A stretch of 64,000 nucleotides of DNA from positions 6,510,001 through 6,574,000 of the forward strand of contig NZ_AP018920.1 of the NCBI RefSeq assembly GCF_003945385.1, given 5' to 3'. Numbering within the stretch: the first letter of the stretch is position 1; every line of letters starts with the position of its first letter. Under the pieces are notes generated by a model. It had not been told where the DNA came from, ran no database searches, and saw only the letters and a program-made list of their open reading frames with translations. A program made the translations under genes and the position numbers. Positions 26,087-34,076 of the stretch are shown in pieces. Source of the DNA: Pseudonocardia autotrophica. Its GTDB lineage: Bacteria; Actinomycetota; Actinomycetes; Mycobacteriales; Pseudonocardiaceae.

Positions 26087-26871
26087 CCGCGCTCGCCCTG
26101 CTCCTGGTAGGGGTCCCGCTGGTGCTCGCGCTGGCCGGGCCGCTGCTCGCGCCGCTGCTGGTGTCCGACGCGGAGCCGTCGCCGCTACTGCCACCGGGGC
26201 CCGTGCACCTGCTCGGCACCGACGCGCTCGGCCGCGACGTGCTGCAGCTCGCCCTGACCGGCGGCACCACCGTGGTGCTGCTGACCGCGGGCGCACTGGC
26301 ACTGACCTACCTCGCCGGGGTGCCGCTCGGGCTCGCGCTGGCCGCGACCTCGCGCCGCGGGCTCGCCGCGCTGTCCCAGCGCGCCCTGGACATGCTGCTG
26401 ATCCTGCCGTCGCTGTTGCTGCTGATGGTGCTGGCCGGGACCGGGCGCCGCGGGATCGGCTGGCTGCTCGCCGCGGCCGCGGTGGTGCAGCTCCCGGCGG
26501 TGGTCCGGCTGGTGCGCGGCGCGGCGGCCGCCCCGGCCCGGCGGGTGGCGCTGGAGACGATGATGCTGTCCGGCGAACCGTGGTGGCGGATCCATCTGCT
26601 GGAGACCGGCCGGTTCGTCTCCGGCGCCGTGCTGGTCGACGCCGGCACCCGCGCCGTGCTCGTGCTGACCCTGCTGGCGAGCGCGAACTTCCTCGGCATC
26701 GGGCTGCCGCCGGACGTCGTCGACTGGGCGGTGGTAATCGAGCAGAACACCGCGTCGCTGTTCCTCGCGCCGGCCGCGCTGCTCGTCCCGGCCGGGCTGC
26801 TGATCTCCCTCGCCGCCGGGACGAACCTGCTGGTGGACCGGGTGGCCGACCGGACGGGTGCCGTGACATGA
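26083..26871 (+). CDS. ABC transporter permease, DppC/NikC-like
   Basis: A 262-residue permease, the second half of the importer. HLLGTDALGRDVLQ near residue 45 is the classical DppC signature and LETMMLSGEPWWRIHLLE (about 162) the EAA loop. It starts with GTG overlapping the previous stop. Its own stop TGA overlaps an ATG (26868) that opens the first of six short ORFs leading to the ATPase gene. Confidence 0.9.
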   Translation: MTALALLLVGVPLVLALAGPLLAPLLVSDAEPSPLLPPGPVHLLGTDALGRDVLQLALTGGTTVVLLTAGALALTYLAGVPLGLALAATSRRGLAALSQRALDMLLILPSLLLLMVLAGTGRRGIGWLLAAAAVVQLPAVVRLVRGAAAAPARRVALETMMLSGEPWWRIHLLETGRFVSGAVLVDAGTRAVLVLTLLASANFLGIGLPPDVVDWAVVIEQNTASLFLAPAALLVPAGLLISLAAGTNLLVDRVADRTGAVT

Positions 26872-26973
26872 CGGGGGCTGCGACATGACGAGGGCTGCGA
26901 CATGACAGGAACCGCGACATGACAGAGCCTGCGGCATGACAGGAGCCGTGGCATGACAGGAGCCGTGGCATGA
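26868..26973 (+). repeat. 17-bp tandem repeat forming six coupled hexapeptide ORFs
   Basis: Six copies of a 17-bp unit (consensus ATGACAGGAGCCGYGGC) lie between the permease stop and the ATPase start. Each unit holds an ATG followed by five codons and a TGA that overlaps the next ATG as ATGA. The ORFs begin at 26868, 26885, 26902, 26919, 26936 and 26953, and encode MTGAAT, MTRAAT, MTGTAT, MTEPAA, MTGAVA and MTGAVA. The last TGA overlaps the ATG of the ATPase at 26970. Terminating ribosomes could re-start at every step; the ACAGGAG within units also resembles a Shine-Dalgarno. Confidence 0.85.
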
Positions 26974-28484
26974 ACCGGCCCGGCCCGGCCGTCGTGCTCG
27001 AGGTCCGCGGGCTCACCGCCACGGCGGGCGCGGCGGCCCTGCTCGACGATGTCGGTCTCACCGTCGAGGCGGGCCGGGTACTGGCCGTCCTCGGCCCGTC
27101 CGGGGCCGGGAAGTCCACCCTCGGGCTGGCGCTGCTCGGCGAGTCGGACACCGGCGTCACGCTCGGCGGCTCGGTCCGCACCAGCGGCACCGAGCTGCTC
27201 GGGCTCGGTCCGGCGGCGCTGCGGCGGGCCCGGGCCGGGCGGGTCGGGCACCTGCCGCAGCACCCGGGCGTCGTGCTCGATCCGGTCCGCCGGACCGGGC
27301 CGGTGCTCGACGAGCTGGCCGCGATCGTGCACGGCAGCGGCCGGGCCCGGCGGGCGGCCCGCACCGCCGCCGTCGAGGACGCCCTGGAGCGGGCCGGTCT
27401 GGGCGCCGAGCCACGGCTGGCGCTCCGGTTCCCGCATCAACTCTCCGGTGGGCAGCAGCAGCGGATGGCGCTGGCCCAGACCCTGGTGACCGCGCCCGAC
27501 GTCGTCGTGCTCGACGAGCCGACCACCGGGCTGGACCCGGTCACCACCGACGCGGTGGTCGGGCGGCTCGCCGCCCTGGCCGCGGGCGGGACGGCACTGG
27601 TGCTGCTCACCCATGATCTGGACACCGCCCGCCGGCTGGCCGACGAGGTACTGCTGCTCGACGGCGGCCGGGTCGTCCGGCGGGGTGACCCGGCCACCGT
27701 GCTCGGGCCGCCGGCACCACGGCCGGCCCGGCCCGCTCCGCGCACGGCGGGCGCGCCGCTGCTCGTGGTGACCGGGCTGGGCGTCCGGGCGGCGGACGGC
27801 ACCCCGCTGCTGTCCGGAGTGGATCTCACCCTGGAGCGGGGTGAGTGCCTCGCCGTCACCGGGCCGTCCGGTGCGGGGAAGACGACGCTCGGCCGGGCCC
27901 TCGCCGGACTTGCGCCGCACTCGGGGGACGTCGTCGTCGACGGCGGCAGGTACGGCAGCGGCAGCGGCAGCGGTGGCAGCGACAGCGGCGGTGGCAGCAG
28001 CAGCGGCGGTGGCGGCCGCGGCCCTCGCGCGGTGCAGTACGTGCACCAGGACTGCCGGTCGGCGTTCCTCGACCACCGGCCGGTGCTCGACCAGGTGGCC
28101 CGGCCCGCGGTGCTGCTGCGCGGGCTGCCGGTGGCCGACGCCCGGTCCGATGCCCGCGCCCTGCTGGAACGGTTGGGCCTGTCCGCGGAGACCGTCGCCC
28201 GGCGACCGGGCGAGCTGTCCGGCGGCCAGTTGCAGCGGGCGTCGGTCGCCAGGGCACTCCTCGCCCGCCCGGCGGTACTGATAGCCGACGAGGCGACGTC
28301 GGCGCTGGACGGCGCACACCGCAGGCTGCTGCTCGACGAGCTGGCCCGGGCCCGCCGCGACGACGGCCTGGCCGTGCTGCTGATCAGCCACGATCCGGCC
28401 ACGGTCGCCGTGGCCGACCGGGTGCTGGCGCTGGCCGACGGCCGGATCGCCGGGGACGCGGCGGAGCCGGCGGGCGCCCGCTGA
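26970..28484 (+). CDS. Fused double ABC ATPase (DppD-DppF-like)
   Basis: A 504-residue protein with two ATPase domains. Domain 1: Walker A GPSGAGKST near 43, signature LSGGQQQRMALAQ, Walker B VVVLDEPTTGLD. Domain 2: Walker A GPSGAGKTT near 298, signature LSGGQLQRASVAR, Walker B LIADEATSALD. Domain 2 carries a Gly/Ser-only insert of about 25 residues (27955-28020) between Walker A and the Q-loop, encoded by GGCAGC-like repeats. It energises the two permeases upstream. The ATG overlaps the last repeat ORF. Confidence 0.92.
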   Translation: MNRPGPAVVLEVRGLTATAGAAALLDDVGLTVEAGRVLAVLGPSGAGKSTLGLALLGESDTGVTLGGSVRTSGTELLGLGPAALRRARAGRVGHLPQHPGVVLDPVRRTGPVLDELAAIVHGSGRARRAARTAAVEDALERAGLGAEPRLALRFPHQLSGGQQQRMALAQTLVTAPDVVVLDEPTTGLDPVTTDAVVGRLAALAAGGTALVLLTHDLDTARRLADEVLLLDGGRVVRRGDPATVLGPPAPRPARPAPRTAGAPLLVVTGLGVRAADGTPLLSGVDLTLERGECLAVTGPSGAGKTTLGRALAGLAPHSGDVVVDGGRYGSGSGSGGSDSGGGSSSGGGGRGPRAVQYVHQDCRSAFLDHRPVLDQVARPAVLLRGLPVADARSDARALLERLGLSAETVARRPGELSGGQLQRASVARALLARPAVLIADEATSALDGAHRRLLLDELARARRDDGLAVLLISHDPATVAVADRVLALADGRIAGDAAEPAGAR

Positions 28485-28524
28485 GAGCCGATCGCGGCGG
28501 CCGGCGAACCGCTCGGAACCCACA

Positions 28525-29033
28525 CGTCCGCGTTCCGCGGAACGCGGACGGCAGTGCCGGGGCCGCCCACCTCGGGTCCCGGGAACACCGCCCTCGGCAC
28601 GGCGGGACCTCTCCCGCTGCGTTCCGCGGAACGCACTCAGCGGCACCCCGCCACCCATCTCCACTCCGGAAACACGCCCCGGCACGGCCGGACCCTTCCC
28701 GGGCGCGTTCCGCGGAACGCACTCCACCATCACCCGGGGCCCCTCGTCCCCGTTCCGCGGAACGCGCCCGGCAGTGCCGGAATCGTCCACCCCCGCTCCC
28801 CGGAACACACCCCACGGCAGGCCAGGACCCCTCCCGTCGCGTTCCGCGGAACGCGCCCGGCAGCGCCGGAGCCGTCCACCTCGCCCCCCGGGGAACACAC
28901 CGCGACGGCACGGCCAGAACCCTCCGCTCGCGTTCCGCGGAACGCGCCCGGCAGTGCCGGAACCGTCCACCCCGGTCCCGCGGAACGCGCTCCGCAGCAC
29001 CCGGGACAGCACGGACCGCGTTCCGCGGAACGC
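28525..29033. repeat. Array of seven GTTCCGCGGAAC palindromes, ~88-bp period
   Basis: No gene is supported in 28485-29424. Instead the palindrome GCGTTCCGCGGAACGC or its 14-bp core recurs perfectly at 28525-28550 (26-bp palindrome), 28619-28634, 28705-28720, 28751-28764, 28839-28854, 28930-28945 and 29018-29033. Centres are about 89, 86, 45, 89, 91 and 88 bp apart. Degenerate half-palindromes (for example GTCCCGCGGAACGC near 28975) lie about midway. The intervening ~70 bp are themselves diverged repeats with GCCCGGCAGTGCCGGAA after the palindrome. The array separates the ATPase and the second binding protein. Confidence 0.88.
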
Positions 29034-29249
29034 TCGGCGAGCACGATCCGGCCCGGACCGTGCACCTGCCGACCGCGGTGAACGCCGTGAATGCGGTGAA
29101 CGCGGGTTCGGTCGCCGCGACCGTGCCGGAGCACGGCCCGGCACAGCGATCCCGACAGCAGCCGGACCGCGCCGCTGCAGGTGTCGCGGTCACCCCACCC
29201 GCCCGCTCGCCGCAACGGCGCGACGGCATCCCGGGTACTCGCGGAACAG

Positions 29250-29341
29250 CGACGACAGCGCTCCCGAAGCGGCGACAACAGCGCTCCCGGAGCGGCGACA
29301 ACAGCGCTCCCGGAGCGGCGACGACGGTGCTCCCGGGCGTC
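29250..29341. repeat. 23-bp tandem repeat, about four copies
   Basis: Units start at 29250, 29273, 29296 and 29319; the second and third are identical (CGACAACAGCGCTCCCGGAG plus CGG). Each holds the small hairpin CGCTCC-CGGAGCG. They end about 85 bp before the second binding protein and may lie in its promoter or leader. A short 9-bp repeat, GTGAACGCC-like, lies at about 29079-29105. Confidence 0.85.
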
Positions 29342-29424
29342 CGCCGCGGCCCGGCGATTCGACCTTCGTCGGGTGCGGCACACATCTGACTGGATGTTCA
29401 GGTGAGCGGGTTAAGGTCCGGTTC

Positions 29425-30942
29425 GTGATTCCAGACATCAGCCGGCGCGGGTTCATCGTGGGCGGCCTCGGGATGGCCGCACTGACCCTCGCCGGCTGCG
29501 GCGGCTCCCCCGGATCCGGGACGGACCGGCTGCGGGTCGCCTTCGCGTCCGGTGGTTCCCAGGAGTCGCTGGATCCGCACGTGCTTCCGCTCTATGTCGA
29601 CCAGGCCCGCGCGAAGGCGTGCTTCGACACCCTCGTCGGCTGGTCCCAGGACATGACCCCGCAGCCCCGGCTCGCGGAGTCCTGGGAGAGCGACCCCACG
29701 GGCAGCCGCTGGCGGATCGTGCTGCGCGACGCGCGCTTCCACGACGGCAGGCCGCTGACCGCCGACGACGTCCTGCACTCGCTGCGGCGGATCGTCGATC
29801 CGGACACCACCGCGATCGCCGCCGCCCTGTTCCGCGACCTGGACCTCACCGCGTCCCGCGCGACCTCGGCCACCGAGCTGGAGCTCGTCCTGAACCGGCC
29901 GAACTTCCTGTTCCCTCTGGCCTGGGGTGCGCCGGGCACCGAGATCGTGCAGCAGGGCGCGACCGGCTTCGACTCCCCGGTGGGCACCGGGCCGTTCCGG
30001 TTCGGCTCGTTCAGCCCCGGCGGCCCCGCGCTCTACACCGCGTTCGACGACCACTGGGACGGCCGGCCCGCGATCGGCGAGCTGGAGTTCCTGCCGGTCG
30101 ACGACGAGGAGGCCCGGATCGGCGCGCTGCTGTCCGGCCAGGTCCACTACGCGCACGATCTCACCCCGGCCGGGGCCGCCCGGCTGGACGGTGACAGCCG
30201 CGCGAGCGCGCTGTCCGCACCGGCTGCGGCCAACCAGTTCCTGGTGATGCGGGTGGACCGTCCGCCGTTCGACGACGCCCGGCTGCGCGAGGCGGTCCGG
30301 TACGGCATCGACCGCGACGAGCTGGTCCGGGTCGCGCTGCTCGGCCGGGGCCGGCCCGGCAACGACATGTTCGGCCAGGGCCTGCAGTACTACCCGGACG
30401 TCGAGCAGGTCGTGCACGACCCGGACCGGGCCCGCGCGCTGATCACCGAGGCCGGCGCGCAGGGCCAGGCGATCGAGCTGCAGACCAGCGGCGCCGATCC
30501 GAACTTCGACGCCGCCACCACGATCGTCGCCCGGCAGCTCACGGCGATCGGGCTGCGGGTGAGCGCCCGCACGCTGCCCTCGGAGAACTACTTCAGGACC
30601 ATCCGGGAGCAGGGCGTGTTCTCCCAGAACAGCACCGGATCGCTGCCGATCCCGGACTACATCGGCCGCCGGATGCTGACCAGCACCCCGACCTACGACT
30701 TCACCGGCTACCGCAGCCCGGAGATCGACCGGCTCTACTACGACGCCATCGGGACCGACGACGAGGCGGCCCGGGCCACCGGGTTCGGCCGGATCATGCA
30801 GCTGCTCCGCGCCGACTCCGGCGGCCTGGTGTGGGCGGTGCGGGACTGGAACGTCGGCGTCGCCGCGGAGGTGTCCGGATTGGAGCCGGCCCGGCCCAAC
30901 ACCTTCGCCTGGGCCAACTTCGCCGGCGCCCGGCTCGGCTGA
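29425..30942 (+). CDS. ABC transporter substrate-binding protein, family 5 (copy 2)
   Basis: A 505-residue lipoprotein homologous to the protein at 23127. It has a twin-arginine signal (SRRGFIVGG) and a lipobox (LAGCGG). Segments shared with copy 1 include PHLAESVE/PRLAESWE, WRI..LR.A..HDGRP and LREAVR.GIDR. It lacks the collagen-like insert. The GTG start at 29425 is fixed by the signal peptide. Two binding proteins with one permease-ATPase set suggest two ligands for one transporter, or recent duplication. Confidence 0.88.
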   Translation: MIPDISRRGFIVGGLGMAALTLAGCGGSPGSGTDRLRVAFASGGSQESLDPHVLPLYVDQARAKACFDTLVGWSQDMTPQPRLAESWESDPTGSRWRIVLRDARFHDGRPLTADDVLHSLRRIVDPDTTAIAAALFRDLDLTASRATSATELELVLNRPNFLFPLAWGAPGTEIVQQGATGFDSPVGTGPFRFGSFSPGGPALYTAFDDHWDGRPAIGELEFLPVDDEEARIGALLSGQVHYAHDLTPAGAARLDGDSRASALSAPAAANQFLVMRVDRPPFDDARLREAVRYGIDRDELVRVALLGRGRPGNDMFGQGLQYYPDVEQVVHDPDRARALITEAGAQGQAIELQTSGADPNFDAATTIVARQLTAIGLRVSARTLPSENYFRTIREQGVFSQNSTGSLPIPDYIGRRMLTSTPTYDFTGYRSPEIDRLYYDAIGTDDEAARATGFGRIMQLLRADSGGLVWAVRDWNVGVAAEVSGLEPARPNTFAWANFAGARLG

Positions 30943-31050
30943 GGGCCCGGCCCGGCCCGGCCTGGCCCCGCTCGGCTCGGCTCGGCCCGGCGCCGCACGG
31001 CTCGGCCCGGCCCCGCTCGGCCCGGCCCGGCGCCGCTCGACACCGCCCGG
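30943..31050. repeat. Pentanucleotide (CGGCC/CGGCT) low-complexity tract
   Basis: About 100 bp built from GGCCC and GGCTC pentamers fill the gap between the second binding protein and the convergent methyltransferase gene. It can fold into many GC-rich stems and could act as a bidirectional terminator. No gene is seen. Confidence 0.75.
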
Positions 31051-31051
31051 C

Positions 31052-31798
31052 TCAGCGCAGCGCGACCAGCATCCGCCGGTCGAAGGTCTGGGTGAGCGTC
31101 GAGACCTCGGCGAACCCGGCCCGGCGCAGCGCGTCCTCCCAGGCCGGGAGCGAGGACCCGCCGGCGACGTGACCGGCGAACCGGCGCTCCCGCTCGGCGA
31201 ACTCGGCGGCCAGCGCCGGCTCGGCCGACAGCGCGTCCCACCAGGTGCGGAAGTCCTCGCCGGTGGCGAGCCCGCGGGCCGTCCGCTCCTCGCGCAGTCG
31301 CCGGGTCAGTGCCGCGAGCCTGGGTGCAGCCGGGTCGGCGAGGAGCGTGTCGACGTTCACGAACACCCCGCCGGGACGCAGCAGACCGGCCAGCCGGTCC
31401 GCGAGCGCCGGCAGCGCGGACTCCTGCAGCCAGTGCAACGCCGTCGCCGAGACGATCGCGTCGAACGGGCCACCGAGCGGGTCGGACCAGTCCGGGGCGG
31501 CGAGATCGGCGTCCACCCAGCGCACCCGGTCACCGGTGGTGCGCCGGGCGAGCTCGAGCATCACGGGATCGACGTCCACGCCGACGATCTCGGCATCGGG
31601 GAACCGGGCCGCCGCCCGGGACGCCAGCGAACCGGGACCGCAGCCCAGGTCGAGCAGCCGTCCCGGAGCGGCTTCGAGGCCGGCGACGGCGTCCAGCGCC
31701 AGCCCGAACAGCTCCTCGCGATCGGGGACGTAGCGCTCCTGCTGGGCGTCCCAGCGGCGCAGCCAGCCCTCGGCATCGAGATCGGCGGTAACCGGCAA
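31052..31798 (-). CDS. SAM-dependent methyltransferase (class I)
   Basis: A 248-residue class I methyltransferase. Motif I is LLDLGCGPGSLASRAA near residue 48, motif II EIVGVDVDPVMLELAR, and motif IV FDAIVSATALHWL. It resembles trans-aconitate methyltransferase-like proteins; the substrate is unknown. A TTG at 31798 is the best start, with CCTCC complement (GGAGG) at 31805-31809, 6 nt upstream. The open frame extends to 32686 but that part is antisense to the next methyltransferase and is rejected. Confidence 0.85.
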   Translation of the reverse strand: MPVTADLDAEGWLRRWDAQQERYVPDREELFGLALDAVAGLEAAPGRLLDLGCGPGSLASRAAARFPDAEIVGVDVDPVMLELARRTTGDRVRWVDADLAAPDWSDPLGGPFDAIVSATALHWLQESALPALADRLAGLLRPGGVFVNVDTLLADPAAPRLAALTRRLREERTARGLATGEDFRTWWDALSAEPALAAEFAERERRFAGHVAGGSSLPAWEDALRRAGFAEVSTLTQTFDRRMLVALR

Positions 31799-32038
31799 CT
31801 CGGTCCTCCTTCGGATGTGCCCGGCCGATCGGCCGGAACGGTGGAACAGGTGGGGCAGCGCGCCGGTCACGGCCGGACCGGTTCGGCCGGACGAGTACAG
31901 CACCGGCACCGCCGAACGGCACGGGCCGGCCTCCCCGCAGCGGCGCGAGCCCGTCGCCGGGACACGCTCCCGGTCGACGCGGGACCCGGACGTCACACAT
32001 CCTTCCTTGTCGAACATGGATATCGATACTGTTAGACG

Positions 32039-32824
32039 GTGACCGTTCCCGATGGATACACGACCGCGATGCGCAGCCTCTGGAGCGGCGCGGACTATCG
32101 GCCCCTCTCCAGCCTGCTCGCCCCGGCCGCCCGCGACCTGGTCGACGCCGTCGCGCCCGGAGGCACGGAGCAGGTGCTCGACGTCGCCGCGGGCACCGGC
32201 AGCGCCGCCCTGGAGCTCCGGGAACGGGGCGCCGCGGTGCTCGCGACCGATCTCGCACCCCGGATGGTCGAGCTCGGCCGGGAGCGGACCGCGGGGACCG
32301 GCATCGTCTGGCTGGAGGGCGACGCCGAGGACCTGCCACTGCCCGACGGCGTCGCCGACGTCGTCGTGTCGAGCTTCGGGATGATCTTCGCTCCCCGGCC
32401 GGAGGTCGTGCTGGCCGAACTGCGGCGGGTGCTCGTGCCCGGCGGGCGACTGGGGTTCACGGCGTGGACGCCGGACGGGTTCATGGGGCGGATGAGCACC
32501 GTCATGCGGACACACACCGGCACCCCGCCGGGGGTCGCGGACCCGCTGGACTGGGGGCGCCCGGAAGCCGTGGAGCAGCGGCTGTCCGGGTTCACCGGGA
32601 TCCGGATCGCCGAACGCGGCCTCCCGTGGCACTTCGACTCGCCGGCGGCGATGACCACCTTCCTGCGCAGGCACTCCCCCGCGCACGCCGCCGCGGCGGC
32701 CGGGCCGGTCGGGCGCGCGACGGCGATGTTCGACGACATCGAGGCACTCGCCGGTGCACCGGACAGGCCGGTGCGGCTCGACGCGGGATATCTCGTCGTC
32801 GACGCGACCCTGCCGTCCCGCTGA
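32039..32824 (+). CDS. SAM-dependent methyltransferase (UbiE/Coq5-like)
   Basis: A 261-residue class I methyltransferase: motif I VLDVAAGTGSAALELRERG near residue 44, DLAPRMVELGR, and the post-I VVSSFGMIFAPRPEVVLAELRRVL. The GTG start at 32039 has no Shine-Dalgarno; TATCGATACT lies just upstream, so the mRNA may be leaderless. An ATG at 32069 is an alternative. It is divergent from the previous methyltransferase with 240 nt between; that gap shows no gene. Confidence 0.82.
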   Translation: MTVPDGYTTAMRSLWSGADYRPLSSLLAPAARDLVDAVAPGGTEQVLDVAAGTGSAALELRERGAAVLATDLAPRMVELGRERTAGTGIVWLEGDAEDLPLPDGVADVVVSSFGMIFAPRPEVVLAELRRVLVPGGRLGFTAWTPDGFMGRMSTVMRTHTGTPPGVADPLDWGRPEAVEQRLSGFTGIRIAERGLPWHFDSPAAMTTFLRRHSPAHAAAAAGPVGRATAMFDDIEALAGAPDRPVRLDAGYLVVDATLPSR

Positions 32825-32861
32825 CGGTGCGCAACCCGACCACCCCGACGGAGGGATCTGC

Positions 32862-34076
32862 GTGCCCGGCTCTGATGCCGCCCTGCGCCGGTACCTGACC
32901 GCCCGCGTGGTGTCGGTCTCCGGCAGCCTGGTCGCCGCCGTCGCGCTGCCCGTGCTGGTCTACCGGCTGACCGGCTCGCCGGCCTGGACCGCCGCCGTCG
33001 CTGCCGTCGAGGCCCTGCCCTACCTGCTGTTCGGGCTGGTCGCGGGCGCGCTGGCGGACCGGGTGGACCGGCGCACGGTGATGGTCGGGACCGACCTGGC
33101 GCAGGCCGTGCTGCTCGCCGGGATCCCGCTCGCCTGGTGGCTCGGCGTGCTCGGCCCGTGGCAGGTGCTCGCGACGGCGGTGCTGGCACAGACCTGCTTC
33201 GTGTTCTTCGACGCCGCCAACTTCGGCGCACTGCCCACCCTGGTCGGCGAGGCCCGGCTGACCGAGGCGTGGTCGCGGTTGTTCGGCGCCACCACGGTCG
33301 TCGAGCTGTTGGTACCGCCGCTGGCCGGGCTGCTGGTGGCCGTGCTCGCCCCGGCCGGGCTGCTGGGCGTGACCGCACTGACCGCGCTGTCCTCGGCGCT
33401 GCTGGTCCGCTCGATCGCCGGCGCGCTGTCGGTCCGGCGGCCGGGTCCGCGCACCCGGATCCGGGCCGACGTCGGTGAGGGGCTGACGATCCTGTGGCAG
33501 CACCGCACCATCCGCACGCTCACCCTGGTCGGGACCACGCAGGCGGTCGCCGGTGGCGCCTGGGCCGCGATGGCGGTGCCGTGGGCCGACACCGTCCTCG
33601 GTATCGCGCCGTCCGGCGATCCCCGGCTGGGGCTGCTGTTCGCCTGCTGGGGGATCGGCGGGCTGCTCGCGTCCCGGCTGGTCCCGCGGCTGACCGGGCG
33701 GCACGGCGGGGCCCGGCTGGCGCTCGCCGCGCTGCCGGTCTCGCTGCTCTGCTCACTGCTGGTGGGCGCCGCGACGCACTGGATCCCGGCGCTGCTCGCC
33801 GCGGTCGCGTTCGGCTGCGCCTACTCGACCGTCGTGCTCAACGCCGTCACCTACCGCCAGCAGGTGTGCCCGCCGCATGCCAGGGCCCGGGTCAGCACCA
33901 CCGCCCGGATGCTGTCCTGGGGCGTCGGCACCCCGGCCGGCGCGGCGCTGGCCGGCACCGTGGCCGTCGTCGGCGGGCCCCGGGCCGGGCTGCTGGCCGG
34001 TGCCGCCGTGCTCGCCGCCGGGGTGGCGCTCGCCTGGCTCAGCCCGGCGCTGCGGACCGCGGCCCGGGCGTCGTGA
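32862..34076 (+). CDS. MFS transporter (drug/siderophore-exporter-like)
   Basis: A 404-residue 12-helix MFS protein. VSGSLVAAVALPVLVYRLTG opens the first helix and GALADRVDRRTVMVGTD is the loop motif after helix 2. It is of the type linked to macrolide efflux or siderophore export (EntS-like). The GTG start follows GAGGGA. Its 3' end overlaps the convergent ABC ATPase by 38 bp, which suggests mutual transcriptional interference. Siderophore export is suggested only by the neighbouring importer. Confidence 0.83.
   Translation: MPGSDAALRRYLTARVVSVSGSLVAAVALPVLVYRLTGSPAWTAAVAAVEALPYLLFGLVAGALADRVDRRTVMVGTDLAQAVLLAGIPLAWWLGVLGPWQVLATAVLAQTCFVFFDAANFGALPTLVGEARLTEAWSRLFGATTVVELLVPPLAGLLVAVLAPAGLLGVTALTALSSALLVRSIAGALSVRRPGPRTRIRADVGEGLTILWQHRTIRTLTLVGTTQAVAGGAWAAMAVPWADTVLGIAPSGDPRLGLLFACWGIGGLLASRLVPRLTGRHGGARLALAALPVSLLCSLLVGAATHWIPALLAAVAFGCAYSTVVLNAVTYRQQVCPPHARARVSTTARMLSWGVGTPAGAALAGTVAVVGGPRAGLLAGAAVLAAGVALAWLSPALRTAARAS

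Noticed and set aside
24923..27364. 813-codon open frame on the minus strand
   Set aside because: Antisense of the permease genes and the 17-bp repeat; composition is low-complexity and no start with a ribosome site exists.
28525..29033. CRISPR array
   Set aside because: The conserved part is a symmetric palindrome of 12-16 bp, the units are diverged and there are no constant repeats with unique spacers or cas genes.
26307..29144. 945-codon open frame on the minus strand
   Set aside because: It runs through the ATPase, the 17-bp repeats and the palindrome array; the product is a string of repeats (SAERGR, VPRNA) dictated by the palindromes, not a protein.
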